A stretch of 64,000 bases of DNA from Cyanobacteria bacterium TGS_CYA1 (GTDB lineage Bacteria > Cyanobacteriota > Vampirovibrionia > Obscuribacterales > Obscuribacteraceae): positions 186,001 to 250,000 of the forward strand of contig JAHCIQ010000003.1 in NCBI GenBank assembly GCA_026129135.1, in the 5' to 3' direction. The stretch's first letter is position 1. Every line of letters begins with the position of its first letter. Shown here piece after piece: positions 1 to 8,153 of this stretch. A program made the position numbers and the translations under genes. A model generated the notes under the pieces. That model did no database searches. It was given only the letters and a program-made list of their open reading frames with translations, and was not told where the DNA came from.

Positions 1-188
1 ACGTCCAAATAAAGCATCATTGGTGATACCATGTCCACCACGTCTTTGTAGGGAGTTTTGCCTTGAAGTACGAGTACTGCAAAGTGAAGGTGTTCAGCCG
101 CTTCAGCCGGTATCATCAATACATGCATGCAAAAAACGCAAAGCAAAGCCAGTTGCATGATAATGATTGCAGCTGCAAGCGCTTTCAT
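1..188 (-). CDS. GT-C type membrane glycosyltransferase, N-terminal part (cut by window edge)
   Basis: The frame opens with ATG at 188 and runs leftward off the window, giving 62 codons without a stop. It starts with a hydrophobic segment (residues 4-27) followed by a segment ending LQGKTPYKDVVDMVSP. This matches the first loop of the complete gene just upstream, which reads LQGKIPYVDMMDVNPP after its first membrane segment. The two are therefore tandem paralogs of the GT-C fold (ArnT/PMT-like), which transfer sugars from polyprenyl-phosphate donors on the outer face of the membrane. The family call rests on that paralogy and on the usual GT-C layout of TM1 followed by an acidic first loop. 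Catalytic residues further on are not visible. Confidence 0.6.
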   Translation of the reverse strand, partial: MKALAAAIIIMQLALLCVFCMHVLMIPAEAAEHLHFAVLVLQGKTPYKDVVDMVSPMMLYLD

Positions 189-265
189 TTGAGCTGAACT
201 CAAGTCCTTGCGACTGCGAAAATGCGTCAGTCGTTGTGTACTTTCCTTTGTGAGAGTACTTAGGT

Positions 266-1888
266 TCACGCCTGGGGTCCTCTGTATTTCAACCTGTAGA
301 CTTCGAAATTATCGTGCTCTTCGATTTTGTCGTAGTTTTTTTGGAGCTTGGCTTGAAAGTCATATGGTTTCAAATAGTCGAGAACTGGACCTATTTGCAC
401 GAATACGAGTTTGGGTTTGTTTGCTTCAATGTCTTGCAAATACTCTTTGATTATTCGCTCATTTTGCTCGTAAAGAGCAATATTCTTGGGCGTTTTTGCA
501 TGCATGTCTTTTATATACTGTAAAACAGAAAGTATCACACAGTGCAAATGTCTTGACCCTGGTGCAGCGTTTACTTGGGTCAGAAAAGGATATTCCGGCG
601 TCACACCATTAGAAATAAAAACAACTTTGTCGTCCTTCTTCCACTCCCGCTCGAATACGTCGAAGAAAGGAAAGCTGATATCGCTTCTAGGTGAAGTTGT
701 GTTATAACCAATGAAATTTAAATCGACTTTGTCATCTTTCCTAACTGCTTCTGTATCTTGAATTGCATCGAAAGCAAGATAACCACCAATTAAAATCGGT
801 ACTGTCCAGAGCAAAATATTTTTTGGAATTGAGCAGGATGCGCTTAATTTGTTGCCTATAAAGACAAGTAAATATGAAGTTAGTACAAATGCCAGAATCA
901 ATGATCCCGCAAGCACTGGTTGGTCGTGATAAGCCCAACCTTTGAATTGCATGAGATAAACGATATTGCTCGATACAGCGAAAATCACAAGCGGCTCTAT
1001 AAGACTCGATGTTCGTCGCAACGACAGAGCAAAAGCCGACGCTATAACCATCAACCAGAAAACGTTACGTTTGTCGGGCGAACTAAAACTATTGCCAAGC
1101 GACACATCCCAGTAATTGTATCCAAGCATGAATGCAGGCACCACGAAACCAAAATAGTTTTCGCGCATTGCCTGAGGCATTAAAAAGAAATGCAAGACAT
1201 AAGCAAGGGCAGCACCTACTGCGCTCAGAGCATCTGGCGAAACAAAAGGTTTGTACGATTTCAAATCAAATGCATTTTTGTTCAGCAGAAAATACAATTC
1301 TACGCAAAGAGCAGGAATGAGAAAATATGGTTTGAGGCAAATGCCCATTCCGCCAATAATGCCAATTAAAATTGAAATCCATTTTTTCTTTGGTGCGTGC
1401 CCATTCCAGCACAGCCAACGCAGGACGAAGAATGGCAAATAGTATAAAACGAATATAGTTTCTCTTTGACCAAAATCGTGGCGAAGCAAGAAATTGAAAT
1501 AAATTAGCCCTACTATAAAAGCTATGTAAGTAGCTGTATCAGTAGCTTTCTTATTCTCGGCACAATGAAAAAAGAGGTAATAACACGCTGATGCCGAATA
1601 CAGTATCACGCATGCAAGAAACAAAGTAAAAGCTTGAGGCGCGGGAATATGAAATGCGCTCGACCAGAATGCTGGAATCATGTCGATATACCAGACGAGC
1701 GGCGGATTTACATCCATCATATCTACGTAGGGAATTTTGCCCTGCAAAATGAGCTGGGCTGCATTCAAGTGTAAACCCGGGTCCCAGCCCATGTAAAGCG
1801 GATGAATGCTGGCACTGTAGACAAGGCGAATTAAAAATAGAAAAATCAATACAAGCGTGATTTGCTTTAGTATGTTTTTCTCTTTCAC
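266..1888 (-). CDS. GT-C type polytopic membrane glycosyltransferase (ArnT/PMT-like)
   Basis: A 540-residue protein with a first membrane segment at about residues 9-27, an acidic first loop (GWDPGLHLNAAQ, then a DMMDVNPP stretch), roughly ten further hydrophobic segments, and a soluble C-terminal domain of about 140 residues. This is the architecture of GT-C enzymes that use polyprenyl-phosphate-linked sugars; donor and acceptor cannot be read from sequence. The start is GTG, 6 nt after the stop of the upstream gene (1895-2377), so the two are probably co-transcribed. The gene that follows (ending at 188) is a paralog with the same loop motif. A non-catalytic membrane role is possible. Confidence 0.6.
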   Translation of the reverse strand: MKEKNILKQITLVLIFLFLIRLVYSASIHPLYMGWDPGLHLNAAQLILQGKIPYVDMMDVNPPLVWYIDMIPAFWSSAFHIPAPQAFTLFLACVILYSASACYYLFFHCAENKKATDTATYIAFIVGLIYFNFLLRHDFGQRETIFVLYYLPFFVLRWLCWNGHAPKKKWISILIGIIGGMGICLKPYFLIPALCVELYFLLNKNAFDLKSYKPFVSPDALSAVGAALAYVLHFFLMPQAMRENYFGFVVPAFMLGYNYWDVSLGNSFSSPDKRNVFWLMVIASAFALSLRRTSSLIEPLVIFAVSSNIVYLMQFKGWAYHDQPVLAGSLILAFVLTSYLLVFIGNKLSASCSIPKNILLWTVPILIGGYLAFDAIQDTEAVRKDDKVDLNFIGYNTTSPRSDISFPFFDVFEREWKKDDKVVFISNGVTPEYPFLTQVNAAPGSRHLHCVILSVLQYIKDMHAKTPKNIALYEQNERIIKEYLQDIEANKPKLVFVQIGPVLDYLKPYDFQAKLQKNYDKIEEHDNFEVYRLKYRGPQA

Positions 1889-1894
1889 TTCTAA

Positions 1895-2377
1895 CTACAT
1901 TCCGAAAATTCGGTAAAAATGGTCGTCTGTGCGCCAGTTATACAAATACCACTGTCTTTTTAATTGTGCAGAGGTCGAATCTACTCTGGACCAGAATTTC
2001 AGGTTGGGACGCTGAGAGGAGTCTATGCCTTTATTTTCGGGATATTTAGCTTCAAACCATCTGCGAGCCACTTCTTTGGCATCGTCACCTTTATAGTTTT
2101 CAATATCTTTCAGCTTGGCTTCGCGAGCCAACTTAAAATGAATCCATTCATCGTAATCGCTCGAGATATTGCCTCCCTGGCTCAAATCTTTGATTGATTC
2201 CAGATCCTCATCGAAAGCGGCTTTGAACAGCCTGTCGCCGTGCACCGAGTAACGGTCGGTCATATAGTGATTGATCGAATAAACGACAAATCCTATCAGT
2301 GCAATTGCAAGCAAGATTAAGGGCCACTTTGCCAGAGATACGGCAGATTCATTTTTTTGAGGTGGATAACTGTGCAT
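1895..2377 (-). CDS. Small single-span membrane protein, unknown
   Basis: I do not recognise this 160-residue protein. It has a short polar N-terminus, one membrane segment at about residues 18-35, and a soluble, charged and aromatic C-terminal domain (RRWFEAKYPE, KRQWYLYNWRTDD). It lies between a histidine-rich membrane protein and a GT-C protein in the same direction, 6 nt before the latter, which suggests a shared transcript and an accessory envelope role. No catalytic motif is visible. Confidence 0.55.
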   Translation of the reverse strand: MHSYPPQKNESAVSLAKWPLILLAIALIGFVVYSINHYMTDRYSVHGDRLFKAAFDEDLESIKDLSQGGNISSDYDEWIHFKLAREAKLKDIENYKGDDAKEVARRWFEAKYPENKGIDSSQRPNLKFWSRVDSTSAQLKRQWYLYNWRTDDHFYRIFGM

Positions 2378-2430
2378 AAGTAATTAGTTCCACGCCAAAG
2401 GCGCGGTGTATCTCCTCTGATTATCGGAAG

Positions 2431-3612
2431 CTAGGCAATTAAAACGTCTCTGCACTTTGGATCGCGCAAACGCCAGATTGCAGCATCGGATACAAAGTGA
2501 TGGAAATTTATACAAGCTTGTATTGTACTTGCACCAAGGGCAAAACTGAGACCGAAATACATCAAGAAATGCGGTAAGAAGACATAAATGAACATTCCAG
2601 CCATGATTACGTAAGCCCAGTATTTAATCGCTCTTGGTTTGAACCAGTTGACAAAAATTTCTTTGGGAATCATGCCTTCAGGCAGACCTTTTTCTTTGAT
2701 GTAATAGCCCAGCGAAACAGCAAGATACTGACTGCCATGGAAAAATGGAGGACCATAAACCCAGACCATTGCTGATGCCATGCCTGTTGAAAGACCAATT
2801 AACCAGACCGTTCCCACTACTGCTAGGGCTGGAAGGGGTATGAATTTCTTCTCTCTGTGATATTTGCGCAGTAAGCATGCTGCAAACAGAATACACATTG
2901 TGGTGAGAAAAACTTCGCCCAGTTTGTAGAGCCAGATTGGCAGCCCCCAGAAAGGAACTTCGACTCCGTAATAGAAATAAGGACTGAAGTCACGCTGAGT
3001 CAAAATGCGAATGATGACGAAATAAGACAGGCTATGCATCCACCAGCGAAAGGTTTCACGCTCGAATTTGGACATGAAATAGTTTTGCTTGTAGCAGTAA
3101 ATCAGAGCGATGCCATAACACTGCCCGACATAGTGCTGAAATACCCACATCAAGTGAATGTAGATGACCATGCCTGCAGCTTCGCGAAAACATAGTGCAA
3201 GTGTCCAGAGTGCCAGACTGCACCAGGGAAGGTAATATGCGTAAAGTTTGAAAGTCTTGCGCGACTCGGGTGTCGCGTAAATTCTCATATAAGTCGAGAC
3301 TGTGTGCGAATCAGCAAAGAGATGCTGTCCAAACGTAGACATGATCAGTAGAAAAGTGCTTACTGCATAAGCGCCTCTCCAGGGCAATTGCATATCTGAG
3401 GGATTCCAGCCAAACACAAAATAATGGAATCCAAAGAGCAGCCAGAGCGCTCCTCCAAAGACAAACAGAGTGTCGAACCAGGGATTGACGATCCACGCAT
3501 AAGGTTTGACTTTTGCACTGTCAGTGACTTGTGCTGTGGCTTCAATCTTAGCTATACCGTCTGAACCGGAATTCGAGCCTGAACCTGAAATCGGAATCGT
3601 TGTGCTGACCAA
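2431..3612 (-). CDS. Polytopic membrane protein with conserved histidines, paralog A
   Basis: A 393-residue protein with about nine membrane segments. Histidine motifs occur in four places: HLFADSHTVSTYMR after TM2, FQHYVGQ in the middle, FFHGSQY near residue 290, and NFHHFVSDAAIWRLRD near the C-terminus (about 369-384). All four recur in the next gene (3643-4788), so these are ancient tandem paralogs and the histidines are under selection. Spaced histidines at membrane faces suggest a metal-dependent membrane oxidase or hydroxylase, but the spacing does not fit the classic fatty-acid-hydroxylase set, so function is open. The start is TTG, with AGGAGG about 10 nt upstream. Confidence 0.6.
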   Translation of the reverse strand: MVSTTIPISGSGSNSGSDGIAKIEATAQVTDSAKVKPYAWIVNPWFDTLFVFGGALWLLFGFHYFVFGWNPSDMQLPWRGAYAVSTFLLIMSTFGQHLFADSHTVSTYMRIYATPESRKTFKLYAYYLPWCSLALWTLALCFREAAGMVIYIHLMWVFQHYVGQCYGIALIYCYKQNYFMSKFERETFRWWMHSLSYFVIIRILTQRDFSPYFYYGVEVPFWGLPIWLYKLGEVFLTTMCILFAACLLRKYHREKKFIPLPALAVVGTVWLIGLSTGMASAMVWVYGPPFFHGSQYLAVSLGYYIKEKGLPEGMIPKEIFVNWFKPRAIKYWAYVIMAGMFIYVFLPHFLMYFGLSFALGASTIQACINFHHFVSDAAIWRLRDPKCRDVLIA

Positions 3613-3642
3613 TTTTTTCTAGCCTCCTGACCTATGCCCGAT

Positions 3643-4788
3643 TTAAGCCAAAAGCAAATTACGACAGCGTTTATCTCTTAAACGCCAGATTGCAGCATCG
3701 GTAATGAAATGGTGGAAATTGACCGTTCCAAGAACGAGACCGCCAATCAAGGCGTAATCGAAACCAAGTTGCATGAAAAAGTGCGGAATACCTATATAGA
3801 AGAAGCAGCCGGTCAAAATGACAGTACCGATGTATTTGAACCCGACTCCGCTAAAAGCGACTTTGCTTACATCCCAGGTGCTCATTCCCTCTGGCATACC
3901 GCGTTCCTTCAAATAATACGATAGGCAAACTGCCAGATACTGACTGCCGTGATAGAAGCCAGGAACGTAAAACCACATCATGGCGTTTTGAGTACCTTTA
4001 GATAGTCCAAGACCAGCGACGGTGAGAACTAATAAAAGAGCTGGCACCGGCATCAATTTCTTTTCCATGATGAATTTGCGCAAAAGGACGAAACCAAACG
4101 CAATGCTCAAGCAAACGAAAATAAATCTAGATCCGTTTAAGAGTCCAATTGGCAAGGGTCCCCAGAACGGAATCGCAACTCCATAGAAGTTGCGCGGACT
4201 GAAATCTTGATCTGTGAGAAAACGGATAATGACAAAACCTGCCATCGATAAGATGAACCAGCGGAAAATTTCTTTCTCGGTGTTATTCATTATGTAGTTG
4301 CGCTTGTAGCAATAAATGAGCGCAATACCAAAAGCTTGAACTGCGTAATGCCAGAATACTGTAATGAGGTACAGATAAACGATTCCGCTTGTGAATTCGG
4401 GTTTTAAAAGACCCAGTATGAAGATAGGAATACAAGCGTATACAAGCCAGGTTCGATAAAACTTGAATCGTTGCTGGTCTTCCTGGCTTCCCCAGATGCG
4501 CATATAAGTCGCTGTATTGTGCGAGTCAGCGAAAATATGCTGCGACAAAAACATGGTGGTGATAAGGAAAATATTTGCAGGCGTGTTGAATTCGGTCGGC
4601 ACCGCCCAGCCGATGAAGAAATAGTTGAAGAGCAGAAGGCAAAGAACGCCTCCCCCGGTCACGAAAATAAAATCGAATACAGGGTTGATGATCCAGGGAT
4701 AGGGCTTCGCCTTATCCTTGGCGGCTACCTCTTTTGGAGCACTGGCTAATGATTGGGCGTTTGCCACACCGCTTATATTAATTACCAA
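3643..4788 (-). CDS. Polytopic membrane protein with conserved histidines, paralog B
   Basis: A 381-residue paralog of the gene at 2431-3612. It shares PYPWIINPVFD at the N-terminus (PYAWIVNPWFD in A), HIFADSHNTATYMR, FWHYAVQAFGIALIYCYKRN, FYHGSQYLAV and NFHHFITDAAIWRLRDKR. Paralog A follows after a 30-nt gap, so both are probably made from one transcript. The start is TTG with GAGGA 9 nt upstream; the only nearby ATG is followed at once by a stop. About nine hydrophobic segments are visible. The substrate is unknown. Confidence 0.6.
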   Translation of the reverse strand: MVINISGVANAQSLASAPKEVAAKDKAKPYPWIINPVFDFIFVTGGGVLCLLLFNYFFIGWAVPTEFNTPANIFLITTMFLSQHIFADSHNTATYMRIWGSQEDQQRFKFYRTWLVYACIPIFILGLLKPEFTSGIVYLYLITVFWHYAVQAFGIALIYCYKRNYIMNNTEKEIFRWFILSMAGFVIIRFLTDQDFSPRNFYGVAIPFWGPLPIGLLNGSRFIFVCLSIAFGFVLLRKFIMEKKLMPVPALLLVLTVAGLGLSKGTQNAMMWFYVPGFYHGSQYLAVCLSYYLKERGMPEGMSTWDVSKVAFSGVGFKYIGTVILTGCFFYIGIPHFFMQLGFDYALIGGLVLGTVNFHHFITDAAIWRLRDKRCRNLLLA

Positions 4789-4885
4789 GGCGTCACATCC
4801 TCAATTTTGTTTGACTGACAAAAATGCGCACAAAGGGACCTGATTTCGACGCCGGCATATAAATTGTACCCCCAGCACCCTTCTT

Positions 4886-4916
4886 CAAACCGGAATTTGA
4901 AAATATAGGCGGTTTG
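4886..4916 (-). other. Stem-loop downstream of the SDR gene
   Basis: CAAACCG at 4886-4892 pairs perfectly with CGGTTTG at 4910-4916 across a 17-nt AT-rich loop, directly after the stop of the gene ending at 4917. There is no T-run on the minus strand after it, so this is at best a weak or factor-dependent terminator or an mRNA 3' end. Confidence 0.3.
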
Positions 4917-5915
4917 TTAAGAGTTTTTATAATAAGGCGCCAGACGTTTCAAAGTTTCTCTAAACGGGGTTTGCTTGAATTTGAGTTCGGTAATTGCCTT
5001 TTGGGGACTGAAAAATATTTTTTTTGCCGACAGGTAAGAAGTCTGGCGATTGAACGTTGGTTCTTTGCCTATGACATACGCAAAAAATTCGAGCATAAGG
5101 CTGACTGCCATCAAAATCGGAGCCGGCACAACGAAAATAGGCTTTTTCTTTTGGAATGTTTTGAGATAAATCTCTGCGGCTTCCTTGAAAGTTAGATTAG
5201 CACTCACTATTGCGTAGCGCGAGCCCGCTTCACCATTTTTAATTGCGCTTATGTGCGCGTCCACAACATCGTGTATATCGCAAAAGGTTACTCCACCTGG
5301 GGGAACGAAAACAAAAGGCCATTTTTCCATCGACGCGATAATGGCTTTGTGATGACTGTGATGATCTCCTTCACCAAATGTGATACCAGGACAAAGAATC
5401 ACTACGTTCAAGCCCCGGTCGAACGCGTTTAGCGCTTCGTTTTCCGCCAGGTGTTTGGAATCGCAGTAATTCAAATTCAAACCTTCCAGATTGTATTCGA
5501 AACTTTCGTCAGCAATCTTGTCCGTATTCTGAGGCGGGACGCCCATTGCAGCTACCGAACTCGTATGAATTACCCGCGATACTTTCGCATCAAGACATGC
5601 TTGCATTACATAACGAGTACCAATCACATTTACGGTGAACTGTCTTTGTTGGTCTTTGGCTTTGTATGAAATCAGTCCACCCATGTGGATGACGATATCG
5701 CAGCCACGCACGGCTTCAAAAACACGCTCGCGATTGGTCAAATCGCCAACGAAATGTTCGAGTGGCAGATCGCGCAAAGCTTTGGGCGGTGCTCCAGCTC
5801 GACTCAGGGTCCGGACTTTATATCCTTCGTTGCATAGACGGCGAACCAGATTGATGCCAAAAAAGCCGCTGGCTCCAGTGACCAGAACTTTCTTTTGCGT
5901 GTCTGATTCAGTCAT
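4917..5915 (-). CDS. NAD(P)-dependent epimerase/dehydratase (extended SDR, 3-beta-HSD-like)
   Basis: A 332-residue extended short-chain dehydrogenase. The Rossmann glycine motif GASGFFG is at residues 14-20, and the catalytic pair Tyr150/Lys154 sits in YCDSKHLAE after the HTSS strand at 117-120. A hydrophobic stretch near residues 264-283 could anchor the protein to the membrane. It is the last gene of the operon that begins with the alpha/beta hydrolase, and its start overlaps the stop of the preceding gene by 4 nt. Family members oxidise, reduce or epimerise sterol-, sugar- or lipid-type alcohols; the substrate here is unknown. Confidence 0.8.
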   Translation of the reverse strand: MTESDTQKKVLVTGASGFFGINLVRRLCNEGYKVRTLSRAGAPPKALRDLPLEHFVGDLTNRERVFEAVRGCDIVIHMGGLISYKAKDQQRQFTVNVIGTRYVMQACLDAKVSRVIHTSSVAAMGVPPQNTDKIADESFEYNLEGLNLNYCDSKHLAENEALNAFDRGLNVVILCPGITFGEGDHHSHHKAIIASMEKWPFVFVPPGGVTFCDIHDVVDAHISAIKNGEAGSRYAIVSANLTFKEAAEIYLKTFQKKKPIFVVPAPILMAVSLMLEFFAYVIGKEPTFNRQTSYLSAKKIFFSPQKAITELKFKQTPFRETLKRLAPYYKNS

Positions 5916-6892
5916 GCCTTTGCCTTGAGCTCATCTATAAGCTCTGTGTTCTGGTAAGACTTTATAGATTGATCAAGAGATGTGCCATTGTGTCCCAGAA
6001 GCATTTTGATACCGTTAGAATCGTCACTTGCGATATTGTCCATCTGAGCTAATATTACCTGGTCTTTGCTCAAGATTGGAACATCTTGCACAATCGACAA
6101 AAATGACGCTATCGCAAGTCCTAGCTGAGGATTAATAGATGCGATTCTTGCGCGTTTGTCAAGCAGGGTGGAAAGTTTGTCGACCAATTTTGCCAGAGTG
6201 AGTTTTTCCGGACCGGCTAAATCTAATGGTTTATCTATTTCTTTTGAGAAAGACTCGATGATGCACTGAGTCATGTCGCCAATAAAGAGAGGTTGAATTT
6301 TATTAGTCCCGCCATGTATGAGCGGAACCTTAGGTCTGGTGGCGATCATTTCAAGTAAACGTTTGACTAGCTTGCTATGTCTTTTGGAGACCTGATGCCC
6401 AATCAAGAGCGAAGGTCTTAAAATGGCATGGTTCAAGCCTGATTTTTGCAAAACCTTTTCTGATTCGCGCTTGGTTTTATGATAAGCCGATGGGGAATCT
6501 TCACTGGTACCAAGAGCGGTGACTAGAATTGCCTTGTCTATATTTGCCGATTGGCAATTGTCGACAAAGACTTTAGTCATATCCTGGTGTATAGAAGCAA
6601 AAGTCTCTTTGCGCGACGGAGCTATACTGCCGACCAGGTGCACTGCATAATCTACATCTTTAAAGGCGGCGCTTGCGATTTGCTTGCCAGCGTTTTTATC
6701 GTTGTAATCGACTTTGATAATTTCACAACCAGTAGATTTGAGATAATCGAGGTTGGCCGGATCTGTATTATGTCTTACCAGGCAGCGTGTTTTGTAATTG
6801 CGCAAAGACAGAGCATGTACTAAATGTGCTCCCAGATACCCGGTTGCACCGTCAACTAAAACGAGGGTGGATTCAGGAGTCTTGCTGGTCAT
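5912..6892 (-). CDS. Atypical SDR, NmrA/NDUFA9-like Rossmann protein
   Basis: A 326-residue protein with an N-terminal dinucleotide-binding motif, DGATGYLGAHLV, at about residues 14-25. A Tyr-x3-Lys in AYHKTKRE follows a VTALGT strand, so it could still be catalytic although it resembles the atypical NmrA/NDUFA9 group more than classical dehydrogenases. It overlaps its neighbours by 4 nt on both sides, which indicates translational coupling. A redox or NAD(P)-sensing role in the same pathway as the other two SDR proteins of this operon is an inference. Confidence 0.75.
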   Translation of the reverse strand: MTSKTPESTLVLVDGATGYLGAHLVHALSLRNYKTRCLVRHNTDPANLDYLKSTGCEIIKVDYNDKNAGKQIASAAFKDVDYAVHLVGSIAPSRKETFASIHQDMTKVFVDNCQSANIDKAILVTALGTSEDSPSAYHKTKRESEKVLQKSGLNHAILRPSLLIGHQVSKRHSKLVKRLLEMIATRPKVPLIHGGTNKIQPLFIGDMTQCIIESFSKEIDKPLDLAGPEKLTLAKLVDKLSTLLDKRARIASINPQLGLAIASFLSIVQDVPILSKDQVILAQMDNIASDDSNGIKMLLGHNGTSLDQSIKSYQNTELIDELKAKA

Positions 6893-7158
6893 TTGCCTTG
6901 CACTTTAGCCGCTATTTTTTTTATCAAAGTCACTTCGCCAACTTCATTGCCCTGAGCACGATGTCCGAGATACTGAAGTAAATATCCAAACACTATAAGG
7001 ACAGACGCAAGCAAATAATTGCGCACAAAAAGGAGATAAACGCCGTAAAAGACGGCTGGCACGCCCACAATGTGGAGAGCGGCATTGACGGGGTGTTTGT
7101 GTCTTTGAGCATAGTCAATCAAAAAAGCGGTCGCCAATTTATCAGGGCGCGCAGTCAT
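6889..7158 (-). CDS. DUF962 / Mpo1-like small membrane protein
   Basis: An 89-residue protein that opens with a YAQRHKHPVNAALHIVGVP stretch, the signature of the DUF962 (Mpo1-like) family, followed by two membrane segments. Yeast Mpo1 is an Fe(II)-dependent dioxygenase acting on 2-hydroxy fatty acids, and histidines in this stretch are part of the conserved set. This copy is shorter than the yeast protein and lacks much of the C-terminal part, so the same chemistry is only a possibility. GGAGAG lies 5 nt before the ATG. Its place inside the SDR-GH3 operon points to lipid or acyl metabolism. Confidence 0.7.
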   Translation of the reverse strand: MTARPDKLATAFLIDYAQRHKHPVNAALHIVGVPAVFYGVYLLFVRNYLLASVLIVFGYLLQYLGHRAQGNEVGEVTLIKKIAAKVQGK

Positions 7159-7169
7159 TTCGTCTCTCC

Positions 7170-8153
7170 TTATTTAAACGTCTGCAGAGTCTTTTGCATT
7201 CCTTCTTTGAATGAAATACGCTCTACATAATTAAGATCGCGTTCGGCTTTTTTTATGCTGAAACCTTGATTGAGACCGGCTAATCTGTACGCCGCTCTGG
7301 AGAACCGCGAAAAATTCTTGTGCTGTTCTTTAGGTAAGAATTGCACTGCACTCGATACCAGAGAAATAAAAGGCTTGGCAATGGTAGAAGGCATTTTTTT
7401 CTTTACCCGGGGTAAATTCATGCCATCGGCAATAGTATCGAAAAGCTCTTTCTTGGTCACTTTCTGACCGTCGGTGAGGTTATATACTTGACCGTATGTT
7501 CTTTCATTCAAGAAGGAAGATTCGATCGCCTTGCTCAAATTGTCGACATATATGACATTGGTTTCTTTTTTGCCACCATCAATCAAGAGCACTTGATTGT
7601 TCGAAATGGCAGTGATTAAACGCGGCATCCATGCTCGTTCTCCTGGTCCATATATAAATCCAGGACGTAGACAAGTAATTTTAGTATCGGTATCTTTTAT
7701 TGTACAAAGATATTTTTCAGCTTCTACTTTGGAGTCTGCATAAGACTCTCCGCACAGGACCAGAGGCGCACTTTCATCTACGTCGTACTGGTCGTCCTGT
7801 CCGGTGATAACAGACAGACTGCTTATATAAATGAATTGTTTTACCGAGGCTTCATTAGCCGCCTCCAGAGCAGCTTTGGTTCCTTTGAAATTGATATCGA
7901 AAATAGTTTGACGGTCACCATGAGGGTCGACCATTCCAGCTGCATGCACCACGATGTCGGCGCCTGCAAAGCCATTTTTCAACGCTTCTTTATCGGTTAA
8001 ATCGGCTTTGATTGCTTCTGTGCCTTTTGGTGCACGAGCAAGATCGCGTACCAGTGCTTTCACTTTATAGCCGCGGTCTATCAGATACTGGCTCAAATTG
8101 GCTCCAACGAGCCCGCTTGCGCCTGTGATAGCGATTATTGGTTTTTCGCTCAT
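7170..8153 (-). CDS. NAD(P)-dependent epimerase/dehydratase (extended SDR)
   Basis: A 327-residue extended SDR. GASGLVG is at residues 11-17, and the catalytic Tyr138/Lys142 pair is in SYADSKVEAEKY after an IYISSLS strand. It is a distant paralog of the protein at 4917-5915. Its ATG directly follows the TAA of the GH3 gene with no spacer, so the two are translationally linked. The substrate is unknown; family members use nucleotide sugars, sterols or polyketide-like alcohols. Confidence 0.8.
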   Translation of the reverse strand: MSEKPIIAITGASGLVGANLSQYLIDRGYKVKALVRDLARAPKGTEAIKADLTDKEALKNGFAGADIVVHAAGMVDPHGDRQTIFDINFKGTKAALEAANEASVKQFIYISSLSVITGQDDQYDVDESAPLVLCGESYADSKVEAEKYLCTIKDTDTKITCLRPGFIYGPGERAWMPRLITAISNNQVLLIDGGKKETNVIYVDNLSKAIESSFLNERTYGQVYNLTDGQKVTKKELFDTIADGMNLPRVKKKMPSTIAKPFISLVSSAVQFLPKEQHKNFSRFSRAAYRLAGLNQGFSIKKAERDLNYVERISFKEGMQKTLQTFK

